Of a DNA stretch of 64,000 nucleotides, positions 40,001 through 52,000 are shown piece by piece. Within the stretch, counting starts at the first letter, position 1; each line of letters starts with the position of its first letter. Source of the DNA: Owenia fusiformis (Eukaryota > Annelida > Polychaeta > Sabellida > Oweniidae); assembly GCA_903813345.2 (NCBI GenBank), contig CAIIXF020000008.1, positions 35,612,867-35,676,866 on the forward strand, given 5' to 3'. A program made the translations under genes and the position numbers. The notes below the pieces were generated by a model that made no database searches, was not told the DNA's origin, and saw only the letters and a list, made by a program, of their open reading frames with translations.

Positions 40001-43000
40001 AACTTTAGGATTTCAGAAGGTTTTTGAAAAAATAAAATGGACTCAGCTCTTCATGAAAACAGAACTTTTAGTTTTAACTTAAAGTTTAAGTTTTGAATAG
40101 CAATGCTTTAATTAGCTCATCCTTAGCTTTGGTTCAATGTCTTTTGTCTTTCATTAGAATCTGCTTCAGTTTAATATGTGAAGATTGTACAGTATTATCT
40201 TAGGTAGAAGCTTCATAAAGTTACCATCCTAAAAAGACCACTTATCCCCCATACTCTGTCAATATAATTTTAAATTGATACAGCTTACATTCTTGTTAGG
40301 AATTTAAGAATTGATATACTGTAGATTGGGTTAATTTGGCGCCCGCTTTAATTTGGCGAATTTGGCGAAATTGAAAAATTCGCCAATATAAATCTTCCCC
40401 AAAATTTAAAATGAATCCCTGGGAATTATCTAGAGTATTTCCTTCAGTGTATTTAGGTCACTTCCGGTTTCATAAATTGGCTCAGAACTGGTCAGTCACT
40501 CATTAATATTCAGGGAAAAACTAGAAAGGAAAAGCGTGGTATAGTAGCAGCATCGATCGAGGTGCAAAATGTAAAGGATGATCGCCAGTGGTCCTCAAAA
40601 GAAAAATGGACATAGCCAAACTTATCCATTTACATGGTAATTCGCAAACAGTGGTAAGTTAATTTTCTTGCATATCCGCCAAATTAAATAGCCGCCAATA
40701 TGCCAAAATGGCAAAATCGCCAAATTAAGTAGCGCCAAATTAACCCAATCTACAGTAACTAAAGGAATACATGTAGACAAAATATCAAAGGATTCACTCT
40801 CAAAAATGATAGGAGTAGATAAGGGGCTTGTATGATACCTCAAATGGTACCTTTTGGTTCATGTCATTCTGGGATAAATACTACAGTAGTATGCCATGGT
40901 TATGTGATAGTGATTTGCGTATATAGAGGTAATTATTACTTCTTTTAGACTTAAAATTCTAAGTTTCAATTGAAGTGTGTCTGAAGAGATGTTTTGCCTC
41001 ATGCCTGGCAAAGCCCATATATAGGTTATACCTAAATGTGTGTTAATAAAATGGAATTGCTGGAATTGCATTTTATTGGAGCATTTTGAAAGCTCTTTTC
41101 ATACAATGAGATATTTTAACAATTGCTAGTTCAGAGTCCTACAACTGATAAGTGCATGTGATTAGTATTTTTAGATAAAAAAATGTAACAGTCGGCAATT
41201 TGAGAAGGAAAGGATTGGTATCGATATGGAGAACTGAATTCAACAATGTTTTTCTCTTAAACCAATCATTGAAAACATTCTGTAAAAAGACACAGTATTT
41301 TATGTAATGTTGACTGATTGACAACAATTTAATGCGAAAATTATTTAGAAACATTTTATATAACTGTTTTTGTTATCATTTTTTGTTTTTTAGTGCAATT
41401 GTTCTTGCTCCTTTCTACCAATTCTTGAGAATGAAATAAAATGTCTTTCCGAACCTCTTTGGAACAAAATAGCATGTACAAAATGTTTTTAGACCTAGCA
41501 ATATTATAGTTATACAAAGGAATCTTTGGTTGATTTTAAAAAAGTATTCAAAAAATTAAAACAAAATCCCCCCAAAATAGATAAAAATCAAGATAAACCT
41601 TTTATTTCATTAACAAGATACTTTTTTAAAATCAACCAAAATTTCCTTTGTACAATTACAATATCGAGGGACCTAAACATGTTATGTTTATTTCATTTTG
41701 TTCCAATGAGGTTTCGGAAAGATGTTTCATTTCCCTCTGGAAACATGATACCAAGAACAAAACAAGTGTTTGATGTGTTTTTTAAAACAATATAGATGAA
41801 AGTATATATATTTCAAATTATATTGTTACCATTCAAAAGATGACCATTAAATTGACGATGTGTTAAATATTTAGATTTTTTATGACTGGTTTAAGAGAAA
41901 TGTGTGTTCAAATAGTTCTCCATATCGATACCACTCCTTTAATTATTGTTATCGCACATTTTGTTCACTGGAATTAAATTTCAAATTCTCTATTGTTGAT
42001 CTGATTTGAAATATATGTTTTTGGAAGTCACTGCTGACATTAATTCAATGCAGGAAATTTTTGCTTCTTACCCCATTTTTATGTCTTCCTTATTATTGAA
42101 TTGATATTAACCTCTAGATTGCAAAATTCAAAATTCAATTCAGGAAATATGTATTGCTTTCCTGTCTCAAACTCTTTCTTCCTTGCATTTGTCAAACCAT
42201 TAATTTGATGTAGAGTTCTTAAAGGTAATAATTTTTTATTATGTTTAAATATCTCTTCCTTATTATAAATTGATATAAATGAGAGAGTCGTCAAAATTTG
42301 TATTTTAGGATATTTTCTGTTCTCTTCAGTACTATGAGTTTATGAACCATACTAGCCTTAGAATGTACATTAAAGCTTGGAAGATGTCTCTAATAACTTA
42401 TCACATATGGGTGATGATGGCTTTAATGTTTGATTTTTCATCAAGTCATGATAAAAATGGGAGAGACCTTATATACCATGGAAATGCTAGCAGAGAATGT
42501 TGTAGAATATGTAAATGTGAAAAGGAATCTGTTGATTGTGAAATTGACCTAATTAGCCTACCAAAAGATTGTCCACCAAATATAACAAAACTGAACCTAA
42601 GTTCATGTAACCTGAATATGCTAAAGGACTATGAACTAGGAAGACATTATGGACAATTACAATGGTTGGATATTGGAGATAACAACATTTCTTCTTTACG
42701 AAATCATACATTTGCTGGACTAAATAATTTAAGATTCCTCAGCATGATTTACAATAAGTATTTAGCAGACAGAGTGGATCCTCTAGTATTTAGCCCCCTC
42801 CTTAACATCAGAGAGATATATGTCTGGGGAAATGGAAACGATAAAAATCTTTACAGAAATCGATTTGTGTCAAAAACTTGGATTGATACATTCAAAGGAT
42901 TGGAAAATTCCACAATTGAATTAATAGACTTTAGAAATATGGATATGAGTCCTGTAATTGCCAGAAAAATGGACTTTTGGTACTTGAGAAATAGTCCAAT

Positions 43001-46000
43001 CAAGTACCTTGTGCTGCGTAATATGGCAATCGTTGACATGAATTATGAATTCTTTGAATATATACCAAGGGTTGAAACTATTGACCTGTCAAGAAATACA
43101 ATACAAATGACTTTAGAGTTAAGAAATGTATTAATACAATTTTTTAAACTCATATATTTGAAAGAATTTATATTTTCACATAACAGTGGCCAAATGGAAG
43201 AAGCAGGCTCATCTGAAATCCTTTCAAAATATACTGCTGAAACTATAATTTTTTCATTACCTTATTTTATACGATTTGAAGTAGATGACTCGATTATTGC
43301 CAAGGAACCCTACTTTTTAAGCTTTGGAGTTAAATTTCAGAGAGATAATGCATTGACATATTTTTCATTTTCAGATATGAAACTTGTACAACGTTTAGGA
43401 CCAGTTATTGGGCTTGTTAATTTGGAGGTGTTTAAATTTAGTCACAATAAATGTACTTGGTTCCCTTCCACAATTTCTTGTTCAAATGGCGCATTTGAAT
43501 CTTTGAAAACATTGGATATATCCCACAATCACTTTGAGATTCCTAATGACAATATCTCGGTTGAAATGTTTGATAACTGTTCCAAACTTGAGGAAATAGA
43601 TCTGTCATATAACAACATGGCTCAAATGCCTTTCACAATGTTTAGACATTCAGAAAATTTGAGAAAAATCTATTTGAATGGGAATCAACTACAACAGCTG
43701 AACCTGAACCTTGATGCAGCAAAACACTTGGAGTATTTAAACATATCCAATAATGAATTGCAGACTTTGCCGAAATATATTCAAAATCTTGTGGATCGTT
43801 TGAATCAAATCTCACCATATCAGTTAAAGATTAACTTGGTCGGGAACCCACTTATCTGTAGCTGTCATTCATTTGATTTCATCGATTGGATGCAGAGCCA
43901 CAGTAGAAACATTGAGAATTGGGATGAATTACAATGTACATATTTCAATTATTCTATTGTAAATATGCATGCGATAGACATAGGCATGATGAAATTGTCC
44001 TGTTGGAAAACTGTAATACTGGCTGGAACAATTCCGTGTGGGATCTTGCTGTTGTTTCTTGCTGTGGTGATACTTGCGTATAGACGTAGGTACAAACTAC
44101 ATTACTGGTACCTTCAGTTCAGAGCAATAATCAAGCGTAACAATGATGAGGAGAATGATTATGACTTTGATGCCTTCATAAGCTACAGTTCTCTCGACAA
44201 AACGTGGGGACAGGCAACATTGTATGCTACTCTAGTAGGTATTCACCACTACAGCATATGTATCGATGACCGTAACTTCAGACTAGGGGCTTATATCTCA
44301 GATATCATCATTGATGCTATCAACAGAAGCAACAAAGTCATTCTGATTATAACCCAGAACTTTCTTCGTAGCAAATGGTGCACTTATGAACTCAACATTG
44401 CTAGAGGAGAATTATCCAATCGTGGCAGAGATTGTATCGTCCTTATACTAAAGGAGCCAATTGATGTACTCCCTAAAGAATTGATCACACCAACACTTCG
44501 CTCCCTTTTAGATACTCGTGTATATCTTGAGTGGAGCGAAGATGAAGACAGGAAGGGTGTGTTTTGGAGAAAGCTTCGAGATGCCCTTGGTGAGCCCAGA
44601 CCTAGGCAAGAAGAACAAACAAATAGTCCCTACACAATGCCTCAGAATGAGGAAGATGAACAATTAGTAGAAAACTTTATGAGAGAAAACTCACAACTAT
44701 TATGAAAAATATTTCTCTCCAATTTGACTTCTTGCTGATTTCCTTATTTAAAAATGTCAATTCTCGATGACTTATTATTTGAATTCCTGCATTTATAAAA
44801 TTCTGTACATATCTGTATCTGTTCTATATTTAGATGTATTTACAGGAAGAATCATTCAGCATGGTGATAATTAGTTGTGTCAGTTAAAAGCCAAAAACAT
44901 TGTTCAATTAACTGGACAGTTAACTGGCAGAAAGAATTACTTGAGGATTTCGGAAGGTTTTCGAAAAAATAAATAAAAAACAGACTCAGCTCTTTATAAA
45001 TTAAACAGAACTTTTAGTCTTAACTTAAGCTTTAAGTTTTAAAATAGCAATGCTTTAATTAGCTCATCCTTAAAGAGAGAATCAGAGATAGCGAGCAGCC
45101 TAACAAAAAATTGTTTCGATTTTAGAATATATCTGGCTCATGTCATTCCTTTTCATGTCTATTTTCTATAAATCCCCAAAGTGCACACTTTATTTCAGGA
45201 AAACTAAAGATTTTTGCAATAATGTGTTATTTTTCTATAAGAATGGTTACCATTCTTATTATTTGGGAGAATTAAAAAATTTTCACCTATTTTTGCACCT
45301 TGATCCATTATAACTTCACCAATTAGTAATATATAGAAGATCTTTTGGGAGATATTGTATTTGAGATTGTACGGAATAGATTAGTAGGTCAATTGGACAT
45401 GTTGTTTGTAATTTTGTCACCCCCATAGATATGATTCTGCCTTTAACTTTGGTTCAATATCTTTTGTCTTTCATAAGAATCTTGTGAGGAATTTAAAAAT
45501 TGATATAACTAAAGGAATACATGTAGACAAAATATCAAAAGATTCTCTCAAAAATGATAGGAGTAGATAAGGGGCTTGTATGATACCTCAAATGATACCT
45601 TTTGGTACAATATGGTTCAATGGGATAAGTACTACAGTAGTATGCCATGGTAACATGATAGTGATGTGCGTATATAGAGCATTTAGTTCATACATTATGT
45701 AATTCATGAATGATTAGTATAGATGGAGTGAATATATTGTTTATTTGAACCACAATTGGTTGTCCTCATATATGTATACCATTCTTGACTTTTATAGAAT
45801 CAACATTTTTAAACCCCCTAGTAATTTCCACCTTGAATTGTAAGATGATGAATACACTGGAACAGAGCAGGATCTCACTTTCAATGTATGCTTATTGAGT
45901 GTATTGCATCAATTCTTTGATGCTGTGTCATCCATGGGCTTTCAACTAGACTCTCAAGCCCATGGTCACAAAATAAACGGCAATGAGAGTTGTTGAGAAG

Positions 46001-49000
46001 GTTGGAGGAATATCAGAATAAGGTATATGGAAACTTGAGGGAATGTGGGGCATTGTGACGGGGGAAATATCGGACACTGAAAGTTGATTGACGAAGGACT
46101 CAGGGACTTGATGCAGGACAATCATGATATTGATTTGAAATTCTTTCAGGAAGCATAGCATGATAGAGAGGGATATGGAGCATTGAAATTCAGCGAAATG
46201 TAGGGCATGGAAATAGTAGGGCATGGGGATATTCACTCAGGGGCCAAGGGGAGATTTCCCAAAGATCACCTTTTATATTGGCACGTTCGATCACCAATTT
46301 GATAAACAGGCCTCATTTGCCATTGAAATGTATCTCTCAATGTTTGCTTGTGTTTTATGAGTATTCTCTAAAAGTATTCTACCATAGTTTTGAAATGATG
46401 ATGTTGAACTGATGTTAAACTGCAATAAACGCCATTTTAAAGATTTCACTTCTGCTCAGGGGCATGGAAATTTGGGGGAATGGGGGGAAATATAGGTCAT
46501 TGGGCCGGGGTTCATATAGAACTAGGGACTAATGCAAGACAATCATAATATTGATTTGAAATTCTTCCAGGAAGCATGGCATGATCCAGCTTTAATTACT
46601 ATTAGCTACTTTCTTGTTATTTTAGTCCATCATTGATTAGTGTATCAGTAGTGGTGTGTTTATTGTTTGTACATAGCTAACCCCAGGCTCTGTTATTGAA
46701 TGAATCAATACTCGGAATTTGGTTGGTTTGGTTGCACTGTTTTGATTAATAGGACATGCTGTTTAGGCATGAGCTTATAAAAGAGAAACACAATCTTTTT
46801 TTGCCTGTGCTGAAAGGATTCATTTACAGTGTATTGTGTATCGCATCCTCATATGTAAAAAAATTATGCTTAATTTGCTTGGGGGCCTGGAGGTGGTGGC
46901 AACCTTGCAATTTGAATAATAAACAGTCAATCGCCAACAGTACCGTACAATGCCATTTTGGCCATAGAACTACAACGCTACCATAAAATATGTTAATACA
47001 ACCTTGGACCATGGTCTGTTACAATACTGTATGATACCATGAACACTGTATGGCTCCATACCCAATAGAACCATGCAGTACCATACTCTTAATGTACCAT
47101 ATACTATACCATGATTTCAGAGTGCGGAATGGGGGTATAATCTGCTGTTTTTTTATTACTGTAAATCTTATTTTAAAATATATGTTTTTCTATAGGAACA
47201 TAAAAAAGCATTGGAGATGGATTGTGTAGACACAAGATACAGAATGAAACTTGAGGCAGATAGGATGTGTTTAGAGTTTAAATTAGAGCAGGTCTGAATG
47301 CAAACCAACTTGTACTCTGCAGTTTGGGGTTGAATTGAATAATAATTACTAATTTATACTGATTGGTTGAATTGAATTTGTAATCAATATAGCGTGATTG
47401 AATTGAATTTGTAATCAACATTGAGTGATTGAATTGAATTTGTAATCAACATAGAGTGATTGAATTGAATTTGTAATCAACATACTATTAGATTGATTGA
47501 ATTGAATTTGTAATCAACATTGAGTGATTGAATTGAATATGTAATCAACAGCATTGAATGATTGAATTGAATATGAAATCAACATTGATTGATGATTTTC
47601 AACATTTTAATGATTGATTTTTCTTGGTTGAATACTTAATCAAGATTTATTGCAGTGTATCTTATACATGTACTCATGCGATACTGTATTTGTTATCTTA
47701 GTTAGCAGTTTGGTTCTGTTTGTCCTAACCATGGAATTTCTCACTCAATGGTTGCTTCATAACAAATTTTAATTTTAGATATCTAGTCAATATTTTTTTA
47801 TATAAATCAATGGATACCATTTACAGTAGTTTGATTTTGGTTCAATAAAAGAGAGCTTCGTCCATTCTTTGCCCCAAGGGTACATTAGAAACAGCATATT
47901 CTCCCGAACCATTCAATTTTATAAGCTGTTTTATGGATTAGAGAGGACCAAGAAACTTAAAGGGTTATTTGTATTCAATATCAATAGTGAGAAATTCCAG
48001 AATGGTTTCCAGTATACATTAAGACTTGGCCTATAGCCATGAGGGAGCCTTTAAATAAAGCCTCAAAATTGGCAAAGTTTACGCAAAATTTATAAAAACC
48101 ACTATAAACGATTTGGGAAATTGATGGAGAGTGGAAAACAGGCAATTTTAAAGGTGACCTCTCTTGATAATTATAGAGAAGTTCAAAAAAGCTGGCTTCA
48201 GGCATGCATAGCCCCTGGGAGATGAAATATTCACTGCTCATGAATAATGGATACATGGGCAATGAATACTTTACAACTTGATATATTGTCTTTGTGTATG
48301 TTTGATATATGGAGTCTTAACTTGTGTTGTATTGAGATCTTCTAACTTGAGTTGCTGTTCTTATCTGTTAGTTTTCAATTTTCAGGACGATGATTCAAAT
48401 GTTACTGGCAGTGTAAGTGGGTTCAGACAACAAAATAAAAAATGATTTTTAATGAGAACTAGTCATTAATTCAAACCAGGCTAATGGTTGAGTTCTGCGA
48501 TTTTATATTTGGCTTTTTCTTGCAGATTTATTATCTGCAATGGATTTAAATCCTGCAGAATTAGCCTTAGTTCAGTGCAAATTTTTTATATTTATGTAAA
48601 AATTCTCCACTCAATCTGTGTTTTTCAACTGCAGAACTCTACCATTTTGAATGACAAATGTAGTTTGTACCTCAACCCCCCTCCCCTACCCAATAATACA
48701 GTATATAATACCTATTACCCACTAGTACCCACCCGATAACATACATTTATTCAGCAAATAGTAACCATTTTACTTAGTGAACACCCTGTATACTTTGGGG
48801 AACTGGGGGTCATTACCAGAAGCTTTCATAAAGTTATGAATTCCTAATTTTGTTGTCTCTTAATTACTATGGCATCATTTTATCAATGGTTACAACAATT
48901 GATTTAGTAATCAAACATGAAAGCTTCTGACATAATGACCTCAAAGAAAATTTGTAAGCAGTAAATCATAAAGCACTTTTACCAATTTCTATAATAACAT

Positions 49001-52000
49001 TTTAGTCTTATATTGATGTCTTTTATCTGTTTGCTGTACTAACTCCCCTTGATGTAAGCCACATACATTTTTCATATGTGAACTCTATATGTAAATGCTT
49101 TGAATGCTTTAGTAACAAGGTGGTGACGTAGGTTAATTTGCCAAAAAAATAGTTGAAAATAATTTATTAGGGAACCATTTTTTAGTATTTTTACATTTCA
49201 CAGTCTTTTAACAAGTCTTTTAGTGCATTGTTTAAAAATGATTTGTAAAAATAATATTTCAGTTTTTCTGAAAGTTCAAACAAGTTTAAAGACTTCTTTG
49301 ATTTTATAATTATTGGCTTTTTGAGTTACTTATATTTTGATTAGACAATCATCAAACTTTTTGGATAACTATTAAGTCATTCCCAAAACATATTGAACAA
49401 ACCTTGTAATTGTCAAATTTGTTGAATAGTCAATTTTCTGACTCTAGAAAACATATTAGCATACAAATTTTCAGTTATCTGATATTTTTACTCATTGACA
49501 AAACCAAAAATCCTCTAATTTACAGGAGCGGGAAGAAGAAGAGCGCAAGAGGGCAGAACAAGAGTTTGAAGATCACCAGCAAAGAAATGATCACATGTAC
49601 AACGATCTCAACACCCGCACAAATATGCGCCTTTCCCAGGCCAAGGCAACAAACTCCCAGATTGAAGAAACACTACAGAAGTCACGGCTTGAACGACGCA
49701 AGAAAAATCAGGGTGATATGGCATATGGGAAACAACAAAAGCGATTAGCTAAAGCATATTGTCCGGGTGAACCTACAGAAGTTCTGGATGATATATTTAA
49801 GAGTAAGTCTTAATTCTATTATCCATAGATCAGAAATTAGATTTAATGTTTGGGGTTTTAAAAAATTATTAGTCTAACATTGATCAAAGAGTATGACATG
49901 GACTTTTATCACATGATTAAGTTTATATTATAATAGATAACTTACACAGAATCATTTTTTGTTTTTTATTTTATTTTGTTATTCTTCCTTTCACTTTTTT
50001 ATTTTATCTTTCAGGTGGTCAACCTCTTCTCAGATGTTCCCTTGATTCCGCCATTTCTCATATCTCTCATGGCAAACCACATCCACCAATAACCAAACAT
50101 GACAAGAAATTGCCCCCTATAAAAATCAACAAATCACGAAAATCTCCATCTATTTCTGTGCACAATCCTAATGCACTATCAAGCCTCTTTATGAAAAGTT
50201 ACATGCTGCGACTGCGGCCTCATTCTGATCCCACATACTATAAACGTCCTCTTAACCCATATCGCTGTCTTCCAAAAATTACTAAATCGCATGAATCTTG
50301 AATAATTTTGTAGCTCTCCTAAATTGCATGAGACCAATGATTAATATCTGAACTCATGGAAAATATCATGTTTTTGATGATGTCATGGTGATGATAATGT
50401 TTCATGTTTCGAAAAGTTCAAAAGAGTGAAATTAGCAAGAAGTTAACGAAACAGACATGAAGTCAAGTCTCTTGTTTGTATAGAAATTCAAGAATTTAAA
50501 CCTTCATTCAAACCATAGAGAATATTGTGAATTAAATTAGACATTAAATTCAGACATGATACGATCTCCATGACATTTTTAAAACTAACCATTCAAAGTG
50601 CTGTTGACACAGATGGTGTCACATTTGCATGTTAACTTGCATGAGCTAATGTTATATTTCAGACTTCCTGCAATAACCTGGAATTATACTGTGCCTATAT
50701 ATGTATCTTGCTTGTCATATTTGTGCCATCAGAAGGGTAGATATCGTATATTTTGCTTGAATGTTTATGCCAATCAGATGGGAGAATATTGTGCTATATT
50801 GCCATTGTTTATGCACTCAGAAGGGAGTGCTTTATATTTTATTTTACGCTTAGCTTTTAAAAATCAAGCACTTTTTGACGAGTTTTAATTGCATTCCATA
50901 CTAGAATGGTAGAATTATCTGGCTTTACTATTAAATTTTTATTCCAACTACTACTTATAATTTCATTTCAGAATTGCTGCAAACTAAAACAGAATGTGGT
51001 GCAACATTATATTAGTGGTTTAGCTAATCAGATACCATGCATCATCTTTGCTTGACCAATCAAATCTCATAGGAATTCTTATTCAATCAGATGTTATGTC
51101 TCATTATGGGTTAGCCAATAAGATACCATGCACCATATTGGCTTGACCAATCAGATCTCATATATGATGGCTGATCCATGCAATCAGATGTCACTTCTCA
51201 TTATTGGTTAGACAATAAGATATTATTATTAACATTATCTTGGCCTGGTCACTAAAATGCCATATTTGATGGCTAAAACCATTCAGATGTCATGACTCAT
51301 TATTGCTTAGCCAATCAGATATCTGATGCATCATCTTGATTTGGCCATGATTGATGGCTTGGCCAATCAGATGTCATGTCTCATCATGGCTTAACCAATC
51401 AGATATCTTGCATCATCTTTGTTTGGTCAATCAAATGCCATATTTAATTTTTGCTTAACCCTTCAAATGACATGTCTGACCATGGCTTAGTCAATCCAAT
51501 TCCCTTGCACATCAAAGCTAATCCAATCAAGTGTTACGTTTTCTTGAGAAAAACATATTCCTGCATGCATTTTGACTCTCATTGACTTCTACCAAAATGC
51601 ATGCAATTCACCTATTCATCAATTTTCATAAAGTGTCACAGGGCTCTTGTGTTCAGTGAAAAAATAAAAAGAATTGGGATTGGATATAGATTTAGAAATT
51701 AACAAAGTACAGTTTAAGGTGCCTGTTATATCATTATCCAAACTGTCAGGGCTCCAAGATTCAGAATGCATGCATGTAATGCATATGAAGGACTTCTATT
51801 TACCTTCTCCCAAGGCTGTTTTTGTTTGCCAAATTTGTTTGCTAGAGAATCATATAGCATGGCATGTGGCTCTTATTGTTCCATAGAAAGAAAAGAAAAG
51901 AAAAGAGAAAATGTGGTATTACATAATATATGCTCAGTGTGACAGTTTATGATTTAACAAGAACAATTAGAGGATTGGCATATTGTGAAGAAAATACAGT

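Larger units (their letters stand above)
36516..47195. other. Intron 13 of the ankyrin gene, hosting TLR copies 2 and 3
   Basis: A 10.7-kb intron containing a tandem segmental duplication. Homology between the two units runs from about 36740 to 40860 (unit with copy 2) and about 40900 to 45670 (unit with copy 3). The units are interrupted by element insertions at 40319-40755, 41209-41940 and 45072-45444. From 45700 to 47190 no gene was found; GATTTGAAATTCTT-containing text at 46000-46160 is partly repeated at 46450-46585. Confidence 0.75.

Noticed and set aside
49410-49748. Frame starting at 49410 across exon 16
   Set aside because: It is out of phase with the exon; the phase-0 frame from 49526 gives the coiled coil and connects to both tails.
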